NCBI RefSeq assembly: GCF_009017255.1
Contig: NZ_WBZB01000025.1
Coordinates: forward strand, 1 to 64,000
Source: Alkaliphilus serpentinus
GTDB taxonomy: Bacteria; Bacillota; Clostridia; Peptostreptococcales; Natronincolaceae
Reading direction: 5' to 3'
Length of the DNA: 64,000 nt
Made by a program: the position numbers and the translations under genes. Below the pieces are notes generated by a model, which saw nothing but the letters and a program-made list of their open reading frames with translations, was not told the DNA's origin and did not search any database. Shown one piece after another: positions 9,548-17,936 of the stretch (its first letter is position 1; each line of letters begins with the position of its first letter).

Positions 9548-9576
9548 ATTATAGTATTAAAATTAGTATATGTCAA
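9548..9576 (-). promoter_or_regulatory. Promoter of the cas operon
   Basis: A perfect housekeeping promoter on the minus strand: TTGACA (9576-9571), 17-bp spacer, TATAAT (9553-9548). Transcription should start near 9541, giving a leader of about 35 nt before the cas6 TTG. A consensus promoter would be strong if unregulated, which makes the crRNA-like target site 11 bp upstream of the -35 box more meaningful. Confidence 0.9.
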
Positions 9577-9587
9577 TATTATTTAAT

Positions 9588-9612
9588 TAATAATTTTAAT
9601 ATTAATTAATGA
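9588..9612 (-). promoter_or_regulatory. Putative Cascade target site (PAM plus protospacer) at the cas promoter
   Basis: Positions 9588-9609 match 9707-9728, the spacer of the nearby degenerate mini-CRISPR, in 21 of 22 bases. On the strand equivalent to the crRNA, the protospacer is preceded by TCA (9612-9610), a PAM known for clostridial type I-B systems. The single mismatch is spacer position 12, one of the every-sixth positions flipped out in type I Cascade. The last four spacer bases do not match. The region is nearly pure A/T, so chance similarity is the main caveat. Confidence 0.72.
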
Positions 9613-9650
9613 TAATAATAATTATTAATGAGTATTATGGTGATTAATTT

Positions 9651-9675
9651 GAAGAGACTAATTTCTAGTCTCTTC
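9651..9675 (-). terminator. Strong hairpin at the 3' end of the mini-CRISPR transcript
   Basis: A perfect 10-bp inverted repeat (GAAGAGACTA and TAGTCTCTTC) with a 5-nt loop. It overlaps the end of the second degenerate repeat by 3 bp and lies between that repeat and the cas promoter. There is no good U-tract on either strand, so it is either a weak terminator, a stabilising 3' structure for the small RNA, or an operator. Confidence 0.5.
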
Positions 9676-9764
9676 CTGTTACATCTTATGTTGAGGTTAA
9701 AGATCATAATAATTTTCATATTAATTAAATTTAAATACATCATAAGTTATGGTTAAAATAGATT
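9673..9764 (-). ncRNA. CreR-like RNA: degenerate mini-CRISPR (two pseudo-repeats, one spacer)
   Basis: On the minus strand the first pseudo-repeat (9758-9729) keeps the last 12 bases of the array repeat, GATGTATTTAAAT being preserved through the handle, while its 5' part has diverged. The second (9702-9673) keeps the central AACCTCAACAT and GATGTA but has lost the handle. Between them is a 26-nt spacer (9728-9703). This is the anatomy of CreA/CreR RNAs, which Cas6 processes and Cascade uses for repression rather than cleavage. A promoter ends just upstream. Function is inferred. Confidence 0.75.
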
Positions 9765-9770
9765 AATTTC

Positions 9771-9799
9771 ATTATAATATAAATTTCAATATACAACAA
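9771..9799 (-). promoter_or_regulatory. Candidate promoter of the CreR-like RNA
   Basis: TATAAT at 9776-9771 with TTGTTG at 9799-9794 and a 17-bp spacer. The -10 is perfect and the -35 matches three of six positions. Transcription would start near 9764, only about 6 nt before the first pseudo-repeat, as expected for a dedicated crRNA-like transcript. The flanking DNA is very A/T rich, so a chance -10 is possible. Confidence 0.6.
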
Positions 9800-9879
9800 A
9801 ATAATAATATAATTTAAAATATATAACTATTTTATATTTATTAGTGCACTTTAACAAAATTCCTAGTGAAATCCGGGTA

Positions 9880-10165
9880 AACCGCTAATCACTATCCAAC
9901 TTCCTATCATTGGCTCGATATTTTTTGTTCGACTGAAATTGCCAATGATCGGGATTATCGACACCATATATAATCTCGTCAAATGCGATACTAGTTAGGC
10001 TAGATGCCATCCCTGCAATTACAAGGGAAGGCCTAAAGTTTCCATTGACTTTTTTAATCCTACAGCTGCCAAACCTCCCCCTATTGCCACAATGTGGCTA
10101 TTGTCAATCACTTAATCATATATCCACCAACATATTGATACATTGTCCTCATGATTAGCTTCATA
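9880..10165 (-). pseudogene. Decayed gene remnant, unidentified
   Basis: No intact ORF, but minus-strand reading gives protein-like pieces in shifting frames. IDNSHIVAIGGGLAAVGLKK (from about 10110) continues after a shift in an A-rich run as VNGNFRPSLVIAGMASSL, and then reads on in that frame through DEIIYGVDNPDHWQFQSNK to a stop near 9885. A further fragment, MRTMYQYVGGYMIK, lies upstream. GC content is higher than in the surrounding intergenic DNA. I do not recognise the family. Confidence 0.55.
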
Positions 10166-10185
10166 TATCTTAATCCCCTATCAGC

Positions 10186-11289
10186 TTAAAATGTCATTCC
10201 TCGTGCAGTAACCTCAATTTCCCTTTCCAGTTGATTATTTCTTATGCCATATAGCTTATCGGCAGTATTTACGACTGTGCAGCTATGGTTGGGTATAATT
10301 TCTATAACCTGACCTATTTCAAGCTTCACCCTTTCTGGGTTGTACTCCAAACGCCCCAGCTCCTCTGATAACCCCTTTATAACAATATCCGGATATCCCT
10401 TGATTCTTCCAAAGCCCTTTATATGATCGTTTCCATGGGCCCCAGCATCTAAGCATAATATTTTACTTCCGGCATCCATCACAGCCCTACCTCCTTCAGG
10501 TATACTGATAATAGTAGCCAGAACCGACAAACTACAGCTTTCCTCGGTGGCAGCTCCTAGGGCCATTTGAACTGTATCATGAAAAACATAATTTCCAGGC
10601 CTTATTTGCTTGATTCCTTCAAAATCCTTTAGGGCCTTTATGGTGGGTGTTGAACCGATAGCAGCTACTTTACAACTTACCCCTATCTCCTCCAATTGGT
10701 TTACTGCATTTTTTATTGAAGAAACCTCCTGCTGGGCAGCAGCATCAACTTGAGTTTTATCTGTTGCTCCATAGACATGACCTCCATGGGTGGCCACCCC
10801 CACTATTTCAATGTTTTTCAACTCTTTAATTCTATTGTAAAACCCCTTTGTTTCATGGGGTTGTATCCCTAGCCTTCTAAGACCACTATCAACAATGATG
10901 ATGGTATTAAAGACCAAGTCCTTTTCCTTTGCTTTTTCATTTAAAATTATTGCAGCCTCAACAGAATCGACACTACAGTAAACCTCCACCCCTTTAGCCA
11001 ACTTACAAAGCCTCTCTAGCTTATTTTCTCCAATTATGGGGTAGGCCAGCATAACCCTTTTAACCCCTGCCGCTACCAGCTTTTCGGCCTCCGAAAGCTT
11101 AGCTACCAGGATACCCTTTGCCCCTGCCTTCAGCTGCTCTTCAACAATATATTGGCTTTTATGGGTTTTGATCATGGGCCATAGCTCTAGGTTATGGCTA
11201 TTAGCCAATTTCTGCATGTAATTAATATTTTTCTCCAGCTTATCTAAGTCTACCACTATACATGGTGTATCTAGATTTCTATAATACAT
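10186..11289 (-). CDS. D-threonine aldolase / D-serine dehydratase-family PLP enzyme
   Basis: About 367 residues of the fold-type III (alanine-racemase-like) PLP family. The N-terminal TPCIVVDLDKLEKNI and MIKTHKS stretch carries the PLP lysine, and the C-terminal PNHSCTVVN is the His/Cys metal site of D-threonine aldolases and eukaryote-type D-serine dehydratases. It likely cleaves or dehydrates a beta-hydroxy D-amino acid; the substrate cannot be read from sequence. I chose ATG 11289 (AAGGGGTG 8 nt upstream) over GTG 11298. It begins 25 bp after jetD on the same strand. Confidence 0.85.
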   Translation of the reverse strand: MYYRNLDTPCIVVDLDKLEKNINYMQKLANSHNLELWPMIKTHKSQYIVEEQLKAGAKGILVAKLSEAEKLVAAGVKRVMLAYPIIGENKLERLCKLAKGVEVYCSVDSVEAAIILNEKAKEKDLVFNTIIIVDSGLRRLGIQPHETKGFYNRIKELKNIEIVGVATHGGHVYGATDKTQVDAAAQQEVSSIKNAVNQLEEIGVSCKVAAIGSTPTIKALKDFEGIKQIRPGNYVFHDTVQMALGAATEESCSLSVLATIISIPEGGRAVMDAGSKILCLDAGAHGNDHIKGFGRIKGYPDIVIKGLSEELGRLEYNPERVKLEIGQVIEIIPNHSCTVVNTADKLYGIRNNQLEREIEVTARGMTF

Positions 11290-11313
11290 TACAATCACCC
11301 CTTACATTGATAT

Positions 11314-12615
11314 CTACTTAATTAAGTGTACCATTATATCCCTCTTCAACTTATGGATCAATAGCTCCTGATATCCAGCCCTTCTTATTTTCTGGATCTT
11401 ATGGGCGATGTTCTGTAATTGATTATCCTTTAATTTTTTCATCTTATTTAAACGATTTTGGTTAATTTCATGATTCGATAACGAGCCTATATAATCTTCT
11501 TGTGAATAATTCCATAGGTGTAAATTGTTGGTGAATCTATTTTTTAGCTTATCTGCAATTAATAGACCTTCTGGATCAAAGTCTCCTGAGTAGTAGATTT
11601 CTGTATTTGATTCTACGAGAATGTCTAGAAGCATCAGTGATGCAAGCTTTATTTGCCCATAGGTACATATTATTGGTGGCCTGCAGTCCTTTAATTCGTC
11701 AAGAATTCCACTGAAAACTGTTGGATTTTCCACAACAAATACCTTGCCGGAGGGACTGATTATTTTTTGAACCTCTGATAAGTTCCAGAGATTGATTTGC
11801 ATTGGTTCTCCCCTTTGATAGAAGGCTTCCCATCCCTTATGAATATTGCTATCGGTAAAGGCAATGAGTCCGTTCAAAGTGGTGAAATTAGATATGTCGT
11901 CCTTTATAATTCCAGCTTCATAAAAAAGCTCAGCCTTTTCCTCAGCATTATTGGGTAGCTTTGATTTTAATATATCTGCTAATGTGTAGGTTAACAGCTT
12001 GTTGCAGTCGGTTCCGTCATCAAAGGTATGGGGATTCTTGCTTATGCTTGATGAAAAAAAGGCCAAGCGTTGTTTATTATTTGTAAAAACAGGTAAAGCC
12101 CTTATTGCCTCAGCTAATATCAACAAATCCTTCTTTAGCTTGCTTTTGTCTGAGTCGTATCTTGAAATGAGAATTCTATATCCATTTTTCTTTTCTGCAA
12201 GCTGTTTATTCAACCATTTTGCAAAGTCTGAATATTGGACGTTGTCAATTAGATCAGCAAAAAATTTTTCTCTTTCTTGTTTATAGCTATTAAATTGATC
12301 TTTTTTGTATATTAATTCTTCATTAAAATAAGCTTCTATTATATCTTGCAGCTTAAGCTCTTCAAATTTTGTTCCTGACAATGCTTTCTGAATGGATTCC
12401 ACTTTAATGGATGCTGATTTTTGCTTTCTAAAGTCTTTCCTTAAGAGGCTAGACAGAGCTTCCTTTTCTTCATTGGCTAAATTGGTTAGTACCACCGTTC
12501 CCCCCATGGATCCTAAGGAATAGTATTTGTCTCGTATTTTATAAAACAATCTTCTATACCCTATATTGCTCTTAAAATAATCTACACACTGATTAAGCAA
12601 TATTTTCATCTCCAT
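11314..12615 (-). CDS. jetD: Wadjet JetD, topoisomerase VI-like nuclease (type II, TIGR02679-like)
   Basis: About 433 residues. The C-terminal half has a Toprim layout: VFVVENPTVFSGIL supplies the conserved Glu and YSGDFDPEGLLIADKL the acidic pair. JetD is the nuclease subunit that cuts circular DNA after JetABC has extruded it. I chose ATG 12615, which has GAGGAG 7 nt upstream and overlaps the jetC stop; a TTG-type extension to 12633 is less likely. The N-terminal half is helical and probably contacts JetC. Confidence 0.88.
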   Translation of the reverse strand: MEMKILLNQCVDYFKSNIGYRRLFYKIRDKYYSLGSMGGTVVLTNLANEEKEALSSLLRKDFRKQKSASIKVESIQKALSGTKFEELKLQDIIEAYFNEELIYKKDQFNSYKQEREKFFADLIDNVQYSDFAKWLNKQLAEKKNGYRILISRYDSDKSKLKKDLLILAEAIRALPVFTNNKQRLAFFSSSISKNPHTFDDGTDCNKLLTYTLADILKSKLPNNAEEKAELFYEAGIIKDDISNFTTLNGLIAFTDSNIHKGWEAFYQRGEPMQINLWNLSEVQKIISPSGKVFVVENPTVFSGILDELKDCRPPIICTYGQIKLASLMLLDILVESNTEIYYSGDFDPEGLLIADKLKNRFTNNLHLWNYSQEDYIGSLSNHEINQNRLNKMKKLKDNQLQNIAHKIQKIRRAGYQELLIHKLKRDIMVHLIK

Positions 12616-15600
12616 CCTCAAGCTCCTCTTCAAATAAATCCTCTTCTACTATTAACTCTCGAACCTTTCCGTTCCAGTGATAACGTATTACAGTTACATA
12701 GTCGGCATTATTAGGCCTTATTAGCTCACAGATTGCAAGGGACGATATTGTGTCATAGTCTCCCCATAGTATCTGAGAATTGATGATAAAGTTAAGCTTT
12801 AGTTCTTCCAACAACCTGAACATATCCCTAATATTGTTTTCATCGACACCTGCAAAGGCCTCATCTAAGGAAATGATCCTTGGGGATTCTTTTCTTGCTC
12901 CTTCATAGCGAGCATATACCGAAGAAAATAACGGTACATACATTGCCATTGCTTTTTCACCACCACTGAATCTATCAAAGGCGTTGTTGGTAAGCTCCTT
13001 TTTATTTTCTCCAGTTTTTTTGTAGAGGAGCTGAAATTCAAACCATTTTCTATAATCAAGTATATCCTTCATTATGCTGTGGAAGGTTTGAAGGCTTCCT
13101 GAATCTTCGGTACGTTTTCTTGCTTCTGTGATTTTTGATCGGAAGTGAATAGAAATTTTATTTAAATCTTCATAACGTAGCATATTAGCATCCATTTTCA
13201 AGAGCTCTACAAGCTCCCTCGTATCCAGTTGATCTTCTGTTTCTCGAACTTTCTGCTTCCAGCTTAGATTAAAGGCTAAGCCACTGGAGGTATTCATAGA
13301 TTCCATGAGTTGATTCATCTTGTTAACCCATTCTCTACTGTTATAAATCTTAGCCCTAATCTTTTTACCTATGGTATTTACTAAAATGTCTTCAAAAATG
13401 TTTCTATCGCTTTCCTTCAGTAGTTTTTCATTTTCTTCTATAGATTCTTCAATAAAGCTCATAAGGGAATAAAAGCTAACTTCCTTCCCCTGAATTCTGC
13501 CCTTTATTTCTAATCTCCTTTGCTTTCCAGTTACCTGCCATAATAGCTCATCCTCTAGCTCTCTATTGATAGAGGTGCTAGTGTAATCCATCATCATGTT
13601 ATACTCTACCAAATACTGTCGATTTATATGAAGCTTTTCCTGCAAATCAGATGAAAAACCTTCCTTATCTTTACCTACTTTATCTATAGACTTTAGCTCT
13701 TCATAAACTTTTTCTGCTAGTCTGTTTAAATCCTTCTCTTCCCTTGACTCATAAACGTATCCCAACTCCAGTTCCTTCTTAAAGCCTATATAATTGATGT
13801 TATAGAGCCTTTCCTGTGTCTCTATTTTTTCTTCTATGTCCTTCAGCTCATTTTCCTTTTGCTTATAATTAGCCTTTCCTTCTTCTCTTAAAGTGATCTG
13901 ATCTTCTATTTCAACAGGCAGATTCTTTAATTTTTCGATGCATACTTCTATTTCCTTCTTTATTTCCTCATAATCGGTAAGGTTAAGCTGTTTATTGTAA
14001 TTTTCCAATCTTTCTTTATTGATTTTAATGCTTCTATCGATATTATTAAAATCATATAGTAAATTTTCTATGTCTTGTAAAATCTCCTCATATTGTTGAT
14101 TTATAAGATTATTTTGGGATACCAACTCCACCAGCCTTATATGCTGATTTATTAACTCATTTAATTCCTCTTTATAGGCTTCTGAGTCCTCCCTTGCAGC
14201 CTCATAATCTTCTAGCCTCAAGGGAATACTCAGCCCTTTAGTAGCCTCTCGTACTGCAGCTCTACTGCTTTGCCAATTTTTATACTTATTCTCTACATCC
14301 TTTTCCTTCCTTACAATCTGTTCATCCTTTTGTTCAAATAGAAGACGGGTCTTCTTTACCTCATTTAAGGCTGTTTCAATATCCTCCTTAGATGGATAAT
14401 TGTTGTATTCCTCTGTAAGAAGCTTCAAACATTCTTCAATGTTTTCTATAGATCTATTTACTACTTGAATTTTTTCATTTATTTCATTAATTTCCAATGT
14501 AACTTCTTCTATTTTCTGAAACTGATGCTGTCTTCTTGCATGAGCACCTATATATTTGGGAATGTACTGGGTAGTGACCTTACCTCTTAATAGTCCAATG
14601 CCATACTGTCCCTCTTCGTTTATAAAGCATCCCTCTTCTTCTGAATCTAGTAATATGGTTTTTAAAGCTCCTTCAATTTCCGCCTCTGTTATTCCATTGG
14701 TATTATTTTTTTCTGCCTTTAATAATTGTGAAAGTTCATGTTTTAGATATTGGGGATTGGCAAAAATATATTTATCTGCCATGTCTTTATTAATACTTAA
14801 GGCTTCTTTTTTGAATCTTTGAGGTATTATTAACGCATCTAATATCCCCATATCCATTAGAGCCTCTTCAAGTATTCCCCTTATTTCATCAGGGACTTGG
14901 TTTTTGAAATCAATAGCCATGTAAAAGGGAATATGGGGTATAGCCATTTCTGCAAGCCTTTCTCTGTTCCTTACTACCTTAATTTCTCTGGGGGGCTCTG
15001 GGTCCTTCTTGTTTTTCCATTCTTCAAGCTCTAATTTTTTCTCCTTCAAATTCTCATTAAGCTGATTTTTCTCTGTTATGTAGCAGGATTTTTCTACATT
15101 CAGCTTTCCTTCATATTCATTAAAGGGCTTTCTTACTATACTTATAATGTCATCATAGCTGACATTTTCTCCATATAAATGTATTTTGTTGGTTAACTCC
15201 ACCAGAATATCCCTTGGCATTTTCAATATTTTGTTTTCTTTATCCCATTGATACATTTTTTCAACAAATTCATCTCTTGTTTCTGTTAAAAGACCTTCTG
15301 CCTTATATAATTGATTGACTATAGTTTCCCTTTCTTTCTTTAGGCCTTCCAGCTGTCCATAGGCCTCATCATAAAACTGCATGTTATTTTTTTCATCCTG
15401 TAGGAGCTTGCAGCCATTAATCACTTTATTGCTGTAGTTTTTTATCTGATTTTTTACATAAGTAAAGCTAAAGGGATCCTTTAAACTCTTTGTAAACTCC
15501 TCATTGAAGAAGACCTGTTCGTCAAAGTAAAATTCCTTGGCAAGACTATCCATTAGGCTTAAAATATTGATAATGGAGTCTTCCTGTTGTTGTATTTTCC

Positions 15601-16738
15601 CTTGGGTATCCTTTAGAGTTCTATTAAGGCTTCTTTCACTGCTGTTTTTTGTATCCAGCATTTTACCTTTTTTTTCTTTTTCATCCTTCTGTTCTATTAA
15701 AAGATTGTCAATAGCAGTAATCTGTTCCTTTAATTTAAAGCTGTCATGGTTTTTTAACTCATTTTCCTTTTCTTCTGTTAGCTCTAACTCATCTTTAAGT
15801 CTGTTGATTTTCTTATCTGCTTCAATAAACTGATTATAAAATTTATTGCGATCTTCTATTATCCTTTTATTCTGGGTATTAAGGGTATCCATAAGGGTCT
15901 TTGATTTAACCAATTCCTTTGATTTATCCATCAGCATATAACGATTATACTTGTCGTAGGAATCCTTTATTTTAGCTGCAGCCTTATAGCTGGCCTGTAG
16001 GGTTTCAAGCTGGCTTTTAACCTGATCCATGTTTTCTATTGCCTCTGAGATTGGTCTTAAATCATCATCAGATAGAGGTTGCAGAGAATTATTCATTATT
16101 TCATATATTACTGTTGGTTTAAAATCCTTTGATAGCTTGGGGGTTCTTAGTTGAATTAGTAGCTTTATTAGCTCATCATATTCCTCCACCTGATCAAAAC
16201 CAAAAAGGAGTCTATTCACCATCTTCATATAATCCTGTTGTCCTTCCTTTACTTCCCCTCCATCGCCTATTTTATTTTTTAGCTCTGTTTTGCTTAAAGG
16301 TATATCCTCTCCCATTTCTTTATAGAGAGCTATATCTTTACCGATCCTTCTACCATCTGTTACTGAAAAACCCCACGAATCCATGGGCTTTCCCCTTCTT
16401 GCCCTTAGCCCTAAGCCTATTGTAAGATAGTTGTCCGACTCTTCCTTTTTAAACTCAAGATATAAATAGCCTGTTCTCTCTTCTCTATTGTCCTCTTCAC
16501 CCAAAAGATAGTTTTCAATTTTTCTAGCCCTAGAGCCGAAGGGATCAAGCCTTTCTGGACTTTTGTTGCCATCCAACAATAAAGGGATAAAGCTCTGCAT
16601 GGTTACAGATTTTCCCGAACCGTTGGCACCCCTAAGAAGGAGCTTTCCATCGGAAAACTGGAATTCTTCTTTATCATAGTACCAGAAATTTATTAATCCC
16701 ATTCGGTTCATTATCCATCTGTTCATTATCAGTTTCAT
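12593..16738 (-). CDS. jetC: Wadjet JetC, SMC-like ATPase (type II, TIGR02680-like)
   Basis: About 1381 residues. Walker A RGANGSGKS lies near 36-44, then a very long coiled coil interrupted by a hinge-like region (about 590-780), then the signature FSGGEKAMAMY and Walker B IISLDEAFAGVD near the C-terminus. This is the loop-extruding motor of the condensin-like Wadjet complex, which recognises plasmids by size and topology. The N-terminus RWIMNRMGLINFWYYDKEEF resembles TIGR02680 proteins. ATG 16738 or 16726 could be the start; both overlap the jetB end. Confidence 0.93.
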   Translation of the reverse strand: MKLIMNRWIMNRMGLINFWYYDKEEFQFSDGKLLLRGANGSGKSVTMQSFIPLLLDGNKSPERLDPFGSRARKIENYLLGEEDNREERTGYLYLEFKKEESDNYLTIGLGLRARRGKPMDSWGFSVTDGRRIGKDIALYKEMGEDIPLSKTELKNKIGDGGEVKEGQQDYMKMVNRLLFGFDQVEEYDELIKLLIQLRTPKLSKDFKPTVIYEIMNNSLQPLSDDDLRPISEAIENMDQVKSQLETLQASYKAAAKIKDSYDKYNRYMLMDKSKELVKSKTLMDTLNTQNKRIIEDRNKFYNQFIEADKKINRLKDELELTEEKENELKNHDSFKLKEQITAIDNLLIEQKDEKEKKGKMLDTKNSSERSLNRTLKDTQGKIQQQEDSIINILSLMDSLAKEFYFDEQVFFNEEFTKSLKDPFSFTYVKNQIKNYSNKVINGCKLLQDEKNNMQFYDEAYGQLEGLKKERETIVNQLYKAEGLLTETRDEFVEKMYQWDKENKILKMPRDILVELTNKIHLYGENVSYDDIISIVRKPFNEYEGKLNVEKSCYITEKNQLNENLKEKKLELEEWKNKKDPEPPREIKVVRNRERLAEMAIPHIPFYMAIDFKNQVPDEIRGILEEALMDMGILDALIIPQRFKKEALSINKDMADKYIFANPQYLKHELSQLLKAEKNNTNGITEAEIEGALKTILLDSEEEGCFINEEGQYGIGLLRGKVTTQYIPKYIGAHARRQHQFQKIEEVTLEINEINEKIQVVNRSIENIEECLKLLTEEYNNYPSKEDIETALNEVKKTRLLFEQKDEQIVRKEKDVENKYKNWQSSRAAVREATKGLSIPLRLEDYEAAREDSEAYKEELNELINQHIRLVELVSQNNLINQQYEEILQDIENLLYDFNNIDRSIKINKERLENYNKQLNLTDYEEIKKEIEVCIEKLKNLPVEIEDQITLREEGKANYKQKENELKDIEEKIETQERLYNINYIGFKKELELGYVYESREEKDLNRLAEKVYEELKSIDKVGKDKEGFSSDLQEKLHINRQYLVEYNMMMDYTSTSINRELEDELLWQVTGKQRRLEIKGRIQGKEVSFYSLMSFIEESIEENEKLLKESDRNIFEDILVNTIGKKIRAKIYNSREWVNKMNQLMESMNTSSGLAFNLSWKQKVRETEDQLDTRELVELLKMDANMLRYEDLNKISIHFRSKITEARKRTEDSGSLQTFHSIMKDILDYRKWFEFQLLYKKTGENKKELTNNAFDRFSGGEKAMAMYVPLFSSVYARYEGARKESPRIISLDEAFAGVDENNIRDMFRLLEELKLNFIINSQILWGDYDTISSLAICELIRPNNADYVTVIRYHWNGKVRELIVEEDLFEEELEDGDENIA

Positions 16739-17885
16739 CCTCTCTAATTTCAAGCCCTTTAAGAAAATCGTCAGGATACTTTCCGATCATTTTTCCTACT
16801 ATCGGCATAATAATAACCTCTTTTGTTTCCTTTTCTAGTTTTATCATTTGAAAGCCTTCCATATAGCTGGTTACTTCATCATATAGCTTTGATGGAGACA
16901 TTTCTCGATATATTTTGCTCCAGCCCTCTTTGTATTTTCTTCTGACCCTATCCACCAGACCTTCAAAGGCTGAAGCAGAAGTAAGTATTCTGTCATCTTC
17001 TTTTATGGTAAGCTCTCCACCCTTTATGTTCTCTACAATTTCAAAGTTAACCAACAGAACAATATCGGAAATGGTTTTTGTGTTGGGAAAGGTGTCTTTG
17101 AAGTGCTGGTTTTGTCTAAGAATAAGTAGGGCACCATTTTTATGAAGATGAAAATCAGCGTCTAAGTATTTTTCTATATCCTGCTGCAGCATATTTCGGT
17201 AATTTTTAATGTATAAGTAATCAGAATCCTCTTGCCCTTCATTATATACAACAGGAGACATTATCAACCTTCTGTAAACACGATTTCTTCTGACTCTTCC
17301 CCTTTCTTTATCTAAATCCAACCATTCCTTTTCATCAATATCCTGCCATGAATTGTAATTTAGAATGTTGCCAGAAAAGTGCCTCATAAAATATCTAGAA
17401 ATCCCTGTGCTTTCATATAGCACCTCTACATCCTGCTGGTTAATGAACTGCTGTTGATCTCCATCATTTTTCCTAATTAACCCCATCTCTTCTATAAAGG
17501 ATATTACCTTTATAAGGGCCTTTCTGTGATGAAATAGTGTCCAATCAAGTTTTTCTTCCCCTGGATAAGTACCCTGTAAGAATTCAGTTATCTCCGATAA
17601 TACAAATTGCTCCTCTGCCCCCTTATCCTCTAGAAAAACCAGCATTAGACATAACAACCCATACTCAACCTTACTGTCAAAGGCATCTATCCCCATCCAT
17701 GGCTCTGGTTTCCCCGGTAGCTTTTCTAGCTTTATCAAGTAGGGATTAACTATTAACTGGTAACCAAGCTTTTCTTCAATAAGGGGCTTTATGGCCGTCA
17801 ATGAATCCTTCAGCTGATAGTAGAGCTCCTTATTGCCTTCCTTAATTATCCAATAGTTTTCCAATAGGGTTTCTAATTCTTTCAC
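16674..17885 (-). CDS. jetB: Wadjet JetB, kite-like subunit (type II, TIGR02678-like)
   Basis: About 403 residues. The start is GTG 17885, with AAAGGAA 9 nt upstream, rather than TTG 17894. The protein resembles TIGR02678 family members, with a central RRNRVYRRLIMSPVVY stretch and predicted winged-helix segments. In Wadjet, JetB dimers sit on the JetC heads like KITE proteins in bacterial condensins. Its 3' end overlaps jetC, indicating tight co-translation. Acidic C-terminus (EDETDNEQ). Confidence 0.85.
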   Translation of the reverse strand: MKELETLLENYWIIKEGNKELYYQLKDSLTAIKPLIEEKLGYQLIVNPYLIKLEKLPGKPEPWMGIDAFDSKVEYGLLCLMLVFLEDKGAEEQFVLSEITEFLQGTYPGEEKLDWTLFHHRKALIKVISFIEEMGLIRKNDGDQQQFINQQDVEVLYESTGISRYFMRHFSGNILNYNSWQDIDEKEWLDLDKERGRVRRNRVYRRLIMSPVVYNEGQEDSDYLYIKNYRNMLQQDIEKYLDADFHLHKNGALLILRQNQHFKDTFPNTKTISDIVLLVNFEIVENIKGGELTIKEDDRILTSASAFEGLVDRVRRKYKEGWSKIYREMSPSKLYDEVTSYMEGFQMIKLEKETKEVIIMPIVGKMIGKYPDDFLKGLEIREDETDNEQMDNEPNGINKFLVL

Positions 17886-17936
17886 TTTTATCAATTCCTT
17901 TCGCTGTTCAGAAACAAAGCAAAAAAGATCCTTAAT

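Noticed and set aside
9508-9576. N-terminal extension of Cas6
   Set aside because: It would be translated from the promoter region upstream of the predicted transcription start; TTG 9507 has a proper ribosome-binding site.
9576-9760. CreTA toxin-antitoxin interpretation of the mini-CRISPR
   Set aside because: No toxin ORF with its own start lies between the target and the pseudo-repeats; the target sits at the cas promoter itself, so CreR-type cas control fits better. Not fully excluded.
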